The notes under the pieces: generated by a model
The model's input: the letters and a program-made list of their open reading frames with translations, nothing else
What the model was told of the DNA's origin: nothing
The model's database searches: none
From: Nodosilinea nodulosa PCC 7104
Lineage (GTDB): Bacteria; Cyanobacteriota; Cyanobacteriia; Phormidesmidales; Phormidesmidaceae
Assembly: GCF_000309385.1 (NCBI RefSeq)
Contig: NZ_JH976537.1
Coordinates: 5,995,565-6,059,564, forward strand
Direction: 5' to 3'
DNA length: 64,000 nt
Part shown: piece by piece, positions 36,684 through 46,071 of the stretch
Position numbering within the stretch: the stretch's first letter is position 1
Layout: the number at the start of each line of letters is the position of its first letter
Made by a program: the position numbers and the translations under genes

Positions 36684-37238
36684 TTATCTTTTGAGCAATC
36701 CTACGGGTCCATAAAACGCCAGGTGGGTGGTGCCATAGGGCTTTTGCCGCACCAGGTCCAGGCCAGGAATCGCGATGGGTTCCCAAGCATCGGGGCTATA
36801 CTCGACGGCCATCTCGCCCGTGGGATGGAGCAGATTCAGGCTCACCACCCGCTCCAAAACCGGACTATACAGCTCGCTGTCGTAGGGTGGGTCGAAGTAA
36901 ATGCAGTTGAAGGGTTGCCCGTGCAGCCGCGAGAGCTGTTTGACCACATCGCCTTTAAACAGGCTAAACGTTTGATCGGGCTGGACCACCTTCTGCCAGT
37001 TTTCGCGGGTGAGGGCGTAGGCCTCTGGCGACTTCTCAATACCCACTACCTCTGCCGCGCCCCGGCACAGCGCCTCGGCCCCGATCGCGCCGCTGCCTGT
37101 GCACAGGTCGAGCCAGCGGCAGTCTGCAATGCGCCCCTGCCAGATGTTGAACAGCGCCTCCCGCACGCGGGCCGCCGTGGGCCGGGTGTCTAAACCGGGC
37201 AGGGTTTTGAGGGCGCGATTGCCGTAGATGCGCAGCAT
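36684..37238 (-). CDS. rsmD: 16S rRNA (guanine(966)-N(2))-methyltransferase
   Basis: A 184-residue SAM-dependent methyltransferase: LRIYGNRALKTLPGLDTRPT and AARVREALFNIW at the N-terminus (RsmD hallmark), DLCTGSGAIGAEALCRGA as the SAM-binding motif I, and IYFDPPYDSELY as the catalytic DPPY motif. RsmD methylates G966 of 16S rRNA in the 30S subunit. It starts three bases after the end of hisH on the same strand, so the two form a translationally close pair. Confidence 0.93.
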   Translation of the reverse strand: MLRIYGNRALKTLPGLDTRPTAARVREALFNIWQGRIADCRWLDLCTGSGAIGAEALCRGAAEVVGIEKSPEAYALTRENWQKVVQPDQTFSLFKGDVVKQLSRLHGQPFNCIYFDPPYDSELYSPVLERVVSLNLLHPTGEMAVEYSPDAWEPIAIPGLDLVRQKPYGTTHLAFYGPVGLLKR

Positions 37239-37241
37239 AGA

Positions 37242-37886
37242 CTAGCCCACAGCCGCAGGGGTTTGAGCTTTCACCAGAGCCACAAAGTTGGCCAGCATCA
37301 CCAGGCCAGCGGGGGCCGACTTTTCGGGGTGGTACTGCATGGCTAGGATGTTGTCCTGGGCGATCGCCGCCGTTACCGTCTGGGTCCCGTGGGTTGTCGT
37401 CGCCGCATTCACCGCCGGGTCAGCGGGCTCGGCGTAGTAGGAGTGCACAAAGTACACCCAGTCGCCATTGCTCACCCCCTGCCACAGCGGGCAGTTGGGC
37501 TGCGTCAGCGTCAGCTGGTTCCACCCCATGTGGGGAATGGTAATGCCAGGCTCTTTTTTAAATTTGCGAATGCGGCCTGGAATAATCCCCAGCCCTGGCT
37601 CTACCCCCTCGTCGCTGCCGTCAAACAACAGCTGAAGCCCCAAGCAAATACCCAGGAAGGGTTTGCCCCTGGCAATTTGCTCCAGAATAGGCTCCACCAG
37701 CCCGGTCTCGCGCAGGTGCCGCATAGCTGGGTCAAAGGCCCCATCCCCCGGCAGCACCAGGGCATCAGCCGACTCCAAATCCGCGACGGCCTTGGTAATG
37801 TGTGGCGTTGCCCCAGCCAGCGCCAGCCCCTTGCAGGCCGAGTGCAAATTACCCATGTCGTAGTCGATGACGGCAATATTAGCCAT
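37242..37886 (-). CDS. hisH: Imidazole glycerol phosphate synthase, glutamine amidotransferase subunit
   Basis: HisH hydrolyses glutamine and passes ammonia to HisF in histidine biosynthesis. From ATG 37886 it has 214 residues (MANIAVIDYDMGNLHSACKG). The triad is seen: Cys in LGICLGLQLLFDGSDEG (about 80), His and Glu in MQYHPEKSAPAGL (about 190). An in-frame extension upstream to 37958 adds 24 low-quality residues and is rejected. rsmD follows with a 3-base gap. Confidence 0.95.
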   Translation of the reverse strand: MANIAVIDYDMGNLHSACKGLALAGATPHITKAVADLESADALVLPGDGAFDPAMRHLRETGLVEPILEQIARGKPFLGICLGLQLLFDGSDEGVEPGLGIIPGRIRKFKKEPGITIPHMGWNQLTLTQPNCPLWQGVSNGDWVYFVHSYYAEPADPAVNAATTTHGTQTVTAAIAQDNILAMQYHPEKSAPAGLVMLANFVALVKAQTPAAVG

Positions 37887-38184
37887 ACACGCTCCTGCTC
37901 TATCCTCTGTATGGGGCCTTTGTGTGAGGCCTTTGTGTGTGACCTTTTTGCGGGGCACGGGGTTCTACAGACTCTATCCTACCTGGCAGAGCCGAATGGA
38001 TTTTGGATTTAGAGTTCTGGATGCGAAATGCTTCCTTGTGGGTTACGGCCAATGCCAGATTTGCGTGACTTCGAAAAAGTTTGATTACGGCCTAACCCAC
38101 GCTACAGTTTCTCCCCATCTCCCCCATCTCCATCTACCCATCCACCCTCCCACTCATCCACCCTCCCACTCATCCACCCTCCCC
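37887..38184. promoter_or_regulatory. Divergent intergenic region hisH / C15-like gene with repeats
   Basis: 298 bases. It holds a direct repeat GGCCTTTGTGTGA (two copies near 37916-37941), a diverged inverted repeat GTGGGTTACGGCC ... CGGCCTAACCCAC (about 38040-38106), and a C-rich tract of CCACTCATCCACCCTCC copies just before the next start codon. Promoters for both directions must lie here; none is convincingly placed. Confidence 0.5.
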
Positions 38185-38718
38185 ATGCTCCTCACTACCT
38201 TCGCCCCCTGGCGCGCCCACCAGCCCTCCAACGCCGCCGACGATCTGATCGCCCATCTCCAGCGGCAGCGGCAAATTCCTCCTGGCACCACTGTTCTGCG
38301 CCACATTCCGGTCAGTTTTGAGCTGGCTCCCATTCGCGTGATGGCCAAGCTGGTTGAGCTGCGCCCGGCGGTGGTGGTGTGCTGCGGCATGGCCGAGGGC
38401 CGCAGTCAGCTCAATCTAGAGCGCTACGGCAAAGGGGATGACCTGGCCTTGGAGACGCTTCTGCCCCTAGACTGGCTGATGGCCGACACTCACCTGACCA
38501 CCATCAGCGACTGTGCCGGTACCTACGTGTGTAACCACCTGTACTACCGGCTGCTGGGGGCGATCGCGCAGCAGTGCTGGTCAACCCAGGCTTTGTTTGT
38601 GCATATTCCACCGCTGACTACGGCCACTCAGCCTCTGCTGGCCCGCGACCTGGCGCTGATCCTAAAACGGTTGGCGGGGCTAACGCCACCGTCAACTGCC
38701 CCCAGCGGGGTCAATTGA
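38185..38718 (+). CDS. Pyroglutamyl-peptidase (C15)-like protein
   Basis: A 177-residue protein from ATG 38185. The segments LRHIPVSFELAPIRVMAKLV, VVVCCGMAEGRSQLNLERYG and SDCAGTYVCNHLYYRLLGAI align in order with pyrrolidone carboxyl peptidases (family C15): the Glu region, the nucleophile Cys in TYVCN, and a His in FVHIPPL. Such cytosolic enzymes remove N-terminal pyroglutamate from peptides. The protein is shorter than classic members (about 200) and may be a divergent cyanobacterial group, so the activity is a prediction. Confidence 0.78.
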   Translation: MLLTTFAPWRAHQPSNAADDLIAHLQRQRQIPPGTTVLRHIPVSFELAPIRVMAKLVELRPAVVVCCGMAEGRSQLNLERYGKGDDLALETLLPLDWLMADTHLTTISDCAGTYVCNHLYYRLLGAIAQQCWSTQALFVHIPPLTTATQPLLARDLALILKRLAGLTPPSTAPSGVN

Positions 38719-40336
38719 CGGTGACCCTAAAGCGAACCAGCCCCACCTGGTTTGCGTTGATGTTGCCGACGTTGACCACGACGGCTCCATTGTTCTGGCT
38801 CGCACCGCAGATTGCGGGTAGCGCTTCTCCCGGCCCAAAGAACCTGCCCGGATCGGCGTCGTTGGCGTTGGTATAAGTCACCACTGGCCCGGCGGGACTG
38901 GAGGATGCGATCGCCTGAATGCCCTGCCCGGCGCCATAGGCATTGGGGTCAAAGGTTGTGCCGACTGGAATTTGGTCACACACCAGCAGGTCGGTAACTC
39001 CAGAGTTGCTGCTGTTGGCCAGGTAAATGCTGTACTCAATGCCATTGCCCGTGGCGACCGGCGGGTCGGTGACGGCGATTAGCCCCTGGCCCAGGCCGTT
39101 GTTACGCAGCAGGTTAACCGCACTGTCACTGCCTATCACCTGGCTGAAGTCGGGCAGTGGCGAGGGGCCAATCAAATTGCTGACCCGCTTCACCAGAGAA
39201 AAGCCGCCCACCCTCCGAATGAGGCCAAAGCCTCCAGCAATTAGATCGAGGCCGCCACCTGTACTTTGGCCGTCAGCGGTGGGTAGCCCCAGAAAGTCAG
39301 TCAGCGTGTCAGCAGGTGTCACAGCTGCTGAAAAGAGCGAGTAGCCAAAGACAGGCTGGGTGCTAGCGGGAGCCGTCAACAGTGAGCTAATGGGAAAGAA
39401 AATACCCCGCACCGTCTGTGTAGCCAGGTTATTCACGACGTGGGACGCTTTGAAGGCAGGGTCAGGGGGAGGTGGGGCGTCTTGCCTCGTCACCGCAGTG
39501 CCAATGTCAACCCCTGTGTTAGAGGTTCCCCAACCGTTGGTAGGTATCTGCACCAGGGGACCATAGGCCGTGGGCAGCCCCGCCCCATCCACGGCGGTAA
39601 TGGCGGCAATGCCAAAGGCATCGTTGCCGCCCCGCTCCATAATCAAAAACCCTACGTTTCCCTGGTCCGCTGCGGCTACCGTCACCCCAGGGCTGGAAAT
39701 GATGTAGTCAATCCGCTTGATGTTGTTGCGGGTCTCCTGCTGACCGGGGCCAGCTTCAGTGTTGTTAAAAACGTTGTCAATGCCCCGGTTGATGGTGCTG
39801 CTGAGCATAGCCGCCTCAATACTGGGCGACTCGCTCGGTCCCAGGGTCAGGGTCGTGGCGTCAGCTACAGAGGCTTCATAAAATAGCGACTGGCGAGCAA
39901 CGAGTAAGCCTGGGTCGCGGCGAAACACAATTTGCTGCGGCAAACCCACCGGAGGCAGCAAATCGGTCGCCGGTTCGAAGCGGCCTGCTGCCGTTTCCAC
40001 GGCCAGAAGAACCCGATTGACGCCAGCCCCGAAAGTTTGATTGATCGTGGCCCCTACACCAGCACAGCCAGGAAAGCTGACCGTATCGCAGCCCGGAGCA
40101 AAGGGAGCGTTGGGATAGCTGGTGGTTGCGGCTGGCTGATCGACGGTGACCAGGGTCTGCACGGGCGCAGAGGGGGATAGCTGAGCCAGGGCGGGCGCTC
40201 CGCCGCCCAGCAGACCAATTACCACAATGGCCAGCCCGCCCAGCAGGCCAAGCCAGCGAGGGCCAGGGGCGCGGGGCGGCGCGGCAGTCTTTTGCGAGGG
40301 CAGAGGCAGAGGAGTCTGGCACATGGCAGGCATCAT
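38711..40336 (-). CDS. Secreted DUF11-like surface protein (operon gene 4)
   Basis: A 541-residue exported protein. A Pro-rich leader and a hydrophobic segment (LGGLAIVVIGLLGGGAPALA, about 30-50) form an export signal. The C-terminal part (about 410-541: IEYSIYLANSSNSGVTDLLV, CDQIPVGTTFDPNAY, FRVTVN) matches the DUF11 / conserved-repeat beta-sandwich found in large surface proteins. The middle, about 350 residues, has no recognised fold. Gap of 45 bases behind the OmpA gene, so it is in the same operon. Its 3' end overlaps the C15-like gene by 8 bases. Likely a surface component handled by the barrel protein upstream. Confidence 0.75.
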   Translation of the reverse strand: MMPAMCQTPLPLPSQKTAAPPRAPGPRWLGLLGGLAIVVIGLLGGGAPALAQLSPSAPVQTLVTVDQPAATTSYPNAPFAPGCDTVSFPGCAGVGATINQTFGAGVNRVLLAVETAAGRFEPATDLLPPVGLPQQIVFRRDPGLLVARQSLFYEASVADATTLTLGPSESPSIEAAMLSSTINRGIDNVFNNTEAGPGQQETRNNIKRIDYIISSPGVTVAAADQGNVGFLIMERGGNDAFGIAAITAVDGAGLPTAYGPLVQIPTNGWGTSNTGVDIGTAVTRQDAPPPPDPAFKASHVVNNLATQTVRGIFFPISSLLTAPASTQPVFGYSLFSAAVTPADTLTDFLGLPTADGQSTGGGLDLIAGGFGLIRRVGGFSLVKRVSNLIGPSPLPDFSQVIGSDSAVNLLRNNGLGQGLIAVTDPPVATGNGIEYSIYLANSSNSGVTDLLVCDQIPVGTTFDPNAYGAGQGIQAIASSSPAGPVVTYTNANDADPGRFFGPGEALPAICGASQNNGAVVVNVGNINANQVGLVRFRVTVN

Positions 40337-40381
40337 GGAACGGGGAGACGTAGGGCAGGGGTTGGCTTCGAAAAAGGCAGC

Positions 40382-42460
40382 TTACTCTAGCTGGAGGTCG
40401 CCCTCTTGATCTTGGAAGATGATATCGAGGCCGCGCACGTCGGTGAAGACAAACTCAACCCGGCGATCGCGGGCGTAGGGCAGCGGGCCGCTGCCCTGGC
40501 TGCGGCGCTGGGTCTCACCCAGGGGCACAATGCGCATGCGCTCCATGGGCACCCCCTTGCGAATCAGGTAGTCGCGGGCGGCCAGGGCGCGGCGCTCGCT
40601 GAGGGCCAGGTTGTAGGCGTTGCTGGCGCGGGGGTCGGTGTGGCCGCGCAGTTCCACCGTCAGGAAGGGGTACTCCAGCAGGGCGGCGGCGATCTGGTCG
40701 AGCACATCGGCGCTCTCGGGGCTGATGTTCGAGCGATCGAGGGCAAAGTGAATATTGCGGGGAATCTCCAGCCGCAGCGGTTCCAGGGGCGGCGGCGGTT
40801 CGACAGGAGCCGGGGGCGGCTGGGGCGGCGCACAGCTGGGCCGTTCCGCTGGGGTGGTGGGCTGCTCGGGCAGGGTGCCATCGGCGGCCAGCACGGTGGC
40901 GGCGGCGGCGGGTTCCGAGGTGCCCCACTCGGGGTCAGTGGCGATCGCGCTCACCCGCGTCCCCGGCGGCAGGTCCAAACTGGCGCTAAAGGTGCCCTCT
41001 GGGCCAGCGGTCACCGTGCCCAAAGGCTCGCTCAGGGGGCTGTAGGGGAAGCCCGGCTCGGCCAGCCGGTAGAGGTCAACCTCGCTGCCGGAGTCAGCGG
41101 TGCCGGTGAGGGTAACCTCCCCCGGCCCGCTGGTAAAGCGGTAGGCGTCAAACTGGGGAGCGTTGATGGCGGCATTGCCCGTTTCCTGGCGGCGATGGTA
41201 GGAGTTGCGGGGCGGGTTGGGGCCATCGCCCTTTTGAAAGTCCTGCACGCCGGTATTGCCCTGGGTGTTGAGGTCAATGGAAAGACCGTCGAGCTCGGCG
41301 TAGCGGTTGCCGCGAATCTGGTTGCGGTGGCTGAGGGGGTAGGCGGTCACCGCAACCCCAGGGCCGGGCTGGTAGCCAATGAAGTTGTCCGTCAGCTGGT
41401 GGTCGCTGCCCATCAGGTATACAGCGGCTCGCTCAAACCGCCGCCCGTTGTACTGAATGGCGTTGCCCGAAATTTGGGTGGACCCCTCCGGCTTAAACAG
41501 GTAGATGCCGCTGCCGTCGTTGGCGCAGATCAGGTTGTCGGTAATGGCGCTGGCGGCGATCGCCCCCTCCAGGCGAATGGCGTCGGGCATACCGGCCAGG
41601 CCGTTGCCGATGATGGCGTTTTCGCTCACCTGCAGGCCGTTGGCCCGAAAGCCGGTGATGATGGCGCTGCCGTCGTGGTTTTGAATGCGGTTGTGGCGCA
41701 CCACGGTGTCTACGGCGTTAAAGACCGACACGCCAAAGGCCGAGGGCACCGCCGGGAACGTCCCATCCGGGGGCAGGCCCAGCCAGTTTTGCTCAATTAC
41801 AACGCCGTGGGGCGCGGCCTCGGCCTGATCCAGGCGAAACAGGCCCAGGGCAGGGCTGCGCGGGCTGGCATCCACCGGGGGAGCCAGGGCGCTGATGAAA
41901 ATATCCGAGGGCGGCGTAGTCTGGGTAGCGCGATCGCGGGTGCGAAACCCGTAGATGCTCAGCCCCCGCACCGTTACCCCGTCGGCGGCAATGGTCAGGC
42001 CGCGGGCCACCTCGCCGCCCTCGGCCACGGTCAGACTGACCGCAGGCGCGGCGGGAAACTTGGGGTCGTAGGTGGCGGCGGCATCGTAGCCCGCCTGGGT
42101 GGTGCCGTCAATGAGCAGCTCCGGGGCCACAATTTCGGGCAGCAGGTCCGTCAGGGCAATGGTCGTCTGCCCCGGCGGCAGATCGAAGCCAATGCGCGAC
42201 CCCTGCCCCGGCGGCAGCGGCTGCACAACGGCCTGCTCCGCCGGACTCAGCTCTGCCGGGGTGAGGGTGCCGTTGGCCAGCTCGATCGCCTCCCGCAGGG
42301 TCAGCCCCGCATCGGGGGTGACCGGCCCATCCAGCGGGCTGGTCACCCGCAGGCTGTAGGTGGCTGGGGCCGACTGCCCCACCGCTGGCGCGATCGCCAG
42401 GCCCACCACCGGCATACCCAGGGCCACCGTGCCCCATCCTATCCACCACCGCTGATTCAT
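40382..42460 (-). CDS. Beta-helix protein with C-terminal OmpA domain (operon gene 3)
   Basis: A 692-residue exported protein. Signal peptide about 1-28; a right-handed beta-helix region with repeated NxI-type rungs (about 60-430: VIEQNWLGLPPDG, HNRIQNHDGSAIITG, SGNAIQYNG); an Ig/CARDB-like segment (about 440-520); a Pro-rich linker; and an OmpA-like peptidoglycan-binding domain (about 570-685) with IHFALDRSNISPESADVLDQ and LRGHTDPRASNAYNLALSER. So it would be anchored to peptidoglycan with an elongated part between wall and surface. It starts with ATG four bases inside the upstream gene end, typical of translational coupling. Confidence 0.85.
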   Translation of the reverse strand: MNQRWWIGWGTVALGMPVVGLAIAPAVGQSAPATYSLRVTSPLDGPVTPDAGLTLREAIELANGTLTPAELSPAEQAVVQPLPPGQGSRIGFDLPPGQTTIALTDLLPEIVAPELLIDGTTQAGYDAAATYDPKFPAAPAVSLTVAEGGEVARGLTIAADGVTVRGLSIYGFRTRDRATQTTPPSDIFISALAPPVDASPRSPALGLFRLDQAEAAPHGVVIEQNWLGLPPDGTFPAVPSAFGVSVFNAVDTVVRHNRIQNHDGSAIITGFRANGLQVSENAIIGNGLAGMPDAIRLEGAIAASAITDNLICANDGSGIYLFKPEGSTQISGNAIQYNGRRFERAAVYLMGSDHQLTDNFIGYQPGPGVAVTAYPLSHRNQIRGNRYAELDGLSIDLNTQGNTGVQDFQKGDGPNPPRNSYHRRQETGNAAINAPQFDAYRFTSGPGEVTLTGTADSGSEVDLYRLAEPGFPYSPLSEPLGTVTAGPEGTFSASLDLPPGTRVSAIATDPEWGTSEPAAAATVLAADGTLPEQPTTPAERPSCAPPQPPPAPVEPPPPLEPLRLEIPRNIHFALDRSNISPESADVLDQIAAALLEYPFLTVELRGHTDPRASNAYNLALSERRALAARDYLIRKGVPMERMRIVPLGETQRRSQGSGPLPYARDRRVEFVFTDVRGLDIIFQDQEGDLQLE

Positions 42461-45400
42461 CTCTCACCTCCTGGGGCAGTGCCCGTCACCTCGGCCTCGG
42501 GTCTGTCAGTCAGGGCCGCTTCATCCACGTAAGAGTCCTGCTGCTGGGGGGGCGACACCGGCTGCACCCCAAAGCTGTTGAACAACTGGTTGACCTTGGC
42601 GGTAATGCCAAAGTAAGGGCCGCTGGCCGACCGATAGCCGCCGCCGCCCACAAACGAGCCGTCGTTGGCGCGGCCAAAGCTGTAGCCCAGCCCCAGCCGC
42701 ACGTCGGGCGTGAGGTAGTAGCCCGCCTCCAGGGCAAAGCCCGTTTCGTTGTAGCCCACCGCAGGCTGGCCTAAGTAGCGCACCTCAGCCCCCACATCCC
42801 AGCGGTAGGCAAAGCGATAGGTCGCCCTAAACTGGGCCAGGTGAATGGTGTTTGAAAAGCCAAAATCCTGGGCCAGGTTGGCGTTGCTGTAGCGCAGGGC
42901 GTACTTGCCGTAAAACTCCCATCGGTAGCTGGGGGCATAGATGCCCTCCAGCTGGAGGGTGTGGTCCTGGGCCTCAGAGCCAGTGCCGTTCAGGATGCTG
43001 TTGGGGGTGCTGCTGGGATTGTTGCGAAACTCGTAGCTGAGCAGGCCGTTGAACTGATCGCTGACAGGGTTGCGGTAGGCCAGCCCCAGCCGCAGGGTGC
43101 TGGAGTCGCCCAGCTGCTCGGTGATGGTCTGGTTGGCGAAGTTGCCCAAATCAAAGCGGGCCAGACCGGTCAGCGAGTCGGTAATGCGCCCGGCGGCAGC
43201 CGCCCCCAGCACCAGGTTGCTAGACCCCGGCGAGTCGCGATACTCGATCCGCCCGCTGGCCTGCCAGTCGGGGTTGTCGGTGTACTCTAACCCCACCGAG
43301 TAGACGGTGGACGCCTGGAGCCCCAGGCCCGAAGCCCCCAGGCCGACTGCGTAGGGTTGGGCAAACTGCTGCCCCCGGCCAGTCAGGTTAAAGGCATCGC
43401 CAAAGATCCGCTCAAAGCCAAAGGTAGCCCGCAGCCCCGGCGCCAGCGTCAGCCGGTGATTCAGGCCGATGGATCCCTGTCCGGTAATGCCGTTGTAGCC
43501 CCCCAGCAGCGAGTAGCGGTTGGTCAGCGTCGTGTTGTCGTCGAGCTCGTAGTCGACCAGGGTGTCGAGGCTGGTAATCGAGTTTGGCCCCTGTCCGCCG
43601 GTCAAAAACTGCTGGGCCAGCCGCAGGCTGACACCGGGCTGCACCGCCCACTCCAGGCCCACGGTGTTGCGCGTGGGGTAGAGGGGGTCGGCGGTGCCCA
43701 GGTTTACCTCACTCTGGGCCAGGGCGCTGAGGGTGTCCGTCAGCGGCAGGTTGAGCCGCGACACCAGCAGGTTGGTATTGGTGGAGAAGTTAGTCAGGCG
43801 ATCGCGGCGGTAGCGGTTGACAAAGTCAACGCCCAGGGTGGCACTGCCAATCTGCTGCACCACGCCTCCCCGCAGCTCGCGGAGGGTGTTGTCGACCACC
43901 CCGCCCAGTACCGGATTTTGGCCCGGCAGCAGCAGCCCGGCGGCGGTGGTTTGCACCGCGATCGCGTTGCCCCTGTTTTGCTCCTGGTCGACCAGGGCCC
44001 GCAGCTGGGTTTGGGCCCCCACCTGGGCCAACACCTCGGCCCCCCAGCGGGTTTGGCCGGGGCTAAAGCTGCTGGTGGCGGTGTTATTAAACCCGCTGTC
44101 GGTGGAGCGATAGTAGGCCTGGCCGGTGATGCCATCAAAGGGGGTCCCGCTGAGTTCCACGCGGTAGGCATTGCCCTGGCTGTTGGCGGCCCCAGCGTTG
44201 AGCGATGAACGGGCGAATTCACCCGTGATGCGGCCCTGCTCCCCCAGGGGCCAGAGCAGGTCAAAGCCGTAGAGGGTAAAGTCTTGGGCGCCCTGGTCTT
44301 CGGTCAGCAGGGTGGCTCCCACCACGCCGCCACTGTCGCCCTCGGGTCGGTACTGCACGCGCCCGGCGTAGAGGCTGCCCCGCACCGACGCGTCATCGAC
44401 CTGGTAGGTCACCACAATGTGCCGCACCAGCGTCGTCCCCAGGGGGTTGAGGTCCACGGCCCTGATCGGCTCGTGAAACAGCAGGGTGCCGCGATCGTAG
44501 TCGATGTCGTAGTCCACCCCGCGATACAGGGGGGTGCGATCGAGCACGGTGCCGGGACGGTTGAATTCTTCCGTCTCCAGAAAGACATTCTCACTGCCCC
44601 GCAGCACCAGGCGTCGCGACAAAAAGTAGTAGCCGCTGGTGCCGTCGGGGGCAATGGTGTCCCGCTGAAAGGGCCGCACGTTGTCGCCGTAGAGGGCGGT
44701 TAGCTGCACGCCGTTGCCAAAGGTGTAGCTGCCCTTGAAGCCGTGCAGCTCTCGCACGGTGGCGGTAAACTCCTGGGACTCACCGGCAAATTCCTGGGTG
44801 CCGTAGTCCCCCCACATGAAGTAGTCGGGGTCGGCATCCGGCCCCAGGGAGTCGTGCTGAAAGCGCAGGTACAGGCTGTCAATCGAAGGGGTGAGAAAGT
44901 CGGTGGTAGAGCTGTCGCCGTAGACCGGGTAGGTCTGATCGCAGGCCTGCACATCGCGGTAGAGGCTGCTGCCATCGCAGCGATCGTTGAGGCCGCGGGT
45001 GTTGTTGTAGGCCCCGGTAAACAGCCAGTCGCCCACCGCACCCGTGGCAAATAGCCCGGCGGTAAAGCCCACCTCCACATCCTGGTTGAGCGAGTCGGTG
45101 CTGAGAAAGTCTCTAAAACTGCCCAGCAGGTTGGTGCCGCCCCGCCCCACCCGAAAATCGAGCACCCCAGAAATAATGGTGGGGCGCAGGTCGGTGGTGA
45201 AGCTGACCTGGGTGCTGGCCACCAGCGCCGGGTAGCCCTCCCGCAGACTGGGGTCTATCTCGCGAATGGCTCTGGCGTCGACCCTGGCCTCCACTGTGGC
45301 CACCTGGGCATCGATCGCCGATCGCAGCCGAGCCTCAAACCGTCCCTGGCGGGCCAGCACCTGAAAACCGCTGCGATCGCTGTCGTAGTCGGCCCCAATG

Positions 45401-46071
45401 AACTCTCCGGCGCTGCTGGTCAGGGTGACCACGACATCGTCGTCGAGCGGGTCGCCCGCCGCTGTGGTCACAGCCCCCACCAGGGTCAAGGCCGAGCGGC
45501 CATTGGCCGGGATCTGCCCAATGCGCTCGGGTTCCATGGTCAGGGTGTAGGCCATCACCTCCGGCTGGGGCACCACCGGCCGCAGGGGGTGGGTAGGGGG
45601 AGGGGTGAGCGGCAGCTGGTCGCCGCCGAACTGAAACTCAAACAGCTCCGAATTTTCGCGACGGTTGGCCAGGGGGACAGGGGTGCCGTCAGGCAGTGGA
45701 CTCATCTCGGCGGCTGGCAGCTGGCCCTGGGGCTGGATATCGGCAGCGGCGATCGCCGTCGTTGGGTCTTCCCAGGTCTGGGGTGCCACCTCGGGCGCTG
45801 GCGCTGGCCCAGGTGCTAGGTCAGCCTGGGGAGCCAGCAGCGGTAGCGTCATTGGCTCAGCCGGGGCACCCTCAGCAGCTTCCAGCGGAGCACTGTCCAC
45901 CGCCGGAGCAGCGACGGCTTCCACCGCCGACCCCGATCGGCCCGAGATTTCTAGATCGGCTGCCGTACCGGGGCGATCGGGGGCCGCATAGGCCGGCATC
46001 AGCAGGCCCACAGACCCGGCCAGAGTGGTTAACAAACCCAACCCCAGCGAACGAGAAGACAGAGACATCAT
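42457..46071 (-). CDS. Large outer-membrane barrel protein (operon gene 2)
   Basis: A 1204-residue exported protein: signal peptide about 1-29; a Pro/Ala/Glu-rich spacer to about 150; an invasin/Ig-like domain (about 175-290: LTLVGAVTTAAGDPLDDDVV); then a very long beta-rich region (about 295-1180) with TYPVYGDSSTTDFLTPSIDS, YFMWGDYGTQEF, DTIAPDGTSGYYFLSRRLVL and VDYDIDYDRGTLLFHEPIRA. Its last strands alternate hydrophobic and polar residues and are aromatic-rich, as in outer-membrane barrels. Barrel proteins with the YPVYGD and MWGD motifs occur beside DUF11 proteins in several phyla; function there is unknown as far as I know. Overlaps genes 1 and 3 by four bases each. Confidence 0.75.
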   Translation of the reverse strand: MMSLSSRSLGLGLLTTLAGSVGLLMPAYAAPDRPGTAADLEISGRSGSAVEAVAAPAVDSAPLEAAEGAPAEPMTLPLLAPQADLAPGPAPAPEVAPQTWEDPTTAIAAADIQPQGQLPAAEMSPLPDGTPVPLANRRENSELFEFQFGGDQLPLTPPPTHPLRPVVPQPEVMAYTLTMEPERIGQIPANGRSALTLVGAVTTAAGDPLDDDVVVTLTSSAGEFIGADYDSDRSGFQVLARQGRFEARLRSAIDAQVATVEARVDARAIREIDPSLREGYPALVASTQVSFTTDLRPTIISGVLDFRVGRGGTNLLGSFRDFLSTDSLNQDVEVGFTAGLFATGAVGDWLFTGAYNNTRGLNDRCDGSSLYRDVQACDQTYPVYGDSSTTDFLTPSIDSLYLRFQHDSLGPDADPDYFMWGDYGTQEFAGESQEFTATVRELHGFKGSYTFGNGVQLTALYGDNVRPFQRDTIAPDGTSGYYFLSRRLVLRGSENVFLETEEFNRPGTVLDRTPLYRGVDYDIDYDRGTLLFHEPIRAVDLNPLGTTLVRHIVVTYQVDDASVRGSLYAGRVQYRPEGDSGGVVGATLLTEDQGAQDFTLYGFDLLWPLGEQGRITGEFARSSLNAGAANSQGNAYRVELSGTPFDGITGQAYYRSTDSGFNNTATSSFSPGQTRWGAEVLAQVGAQTQLRALVDQEQNRGNAIAVQTTAAGLLLPGQNPVLGGVVDNTLRELRGGVVQQIGSATLGVDFVNRYRRDRLTNFSTNTNLLVSRLNLPLTDTLSALAQSEVNLGTADPLYPTRNTVGLEWAVQPGVSLRLAQQFLTGGQGPNSITSLDTLVDYELDDNTTLTNRYSLLGGYNGITGQGSIGLNHRLTLAPGLRATFGFERIFGDAFNLTGRGQQFAQPYAVGLGASGLGLQASTVYSVGLEYTDNPDWQASGRIEYRDSPGSSNLVLGAAAAGRITDSLTGLARFDLGNFANQTITEQLGDSSTLRLGLAYRNPVSDQFNGLLSYEFRNNPSSTPNSILNGTGSEAQDHTLQLEGIYAPSYRWEFYGKYALRYSNANLAQDFGFSNTIHLAQFRATYRFAYRWDVGAEVRYLGQPAVGYNETGFALEAGYYLTPDVRLGLGYSFGRANDGSFVGGGGYRSASGPYFGITAKVNQLFNSFGVQPVSPPQQQDSYVDEAALTDRPEAEVTGTAPGGER

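Noticed and set aside
38130..38184. CRISPR-like repetition of CCACTCATCCACCCTCC
   Set aside because: Units are short, adjacent and without unique spacers; it is a simple tandem repeat.
40406..42532. 708-codon open frame opposite the beta-helix/OmpA gene
   Set aside because: Antisense of a GC-rich coding region; Gly/Ala/Val/Gln-rich, no start signal, no recognised domain.
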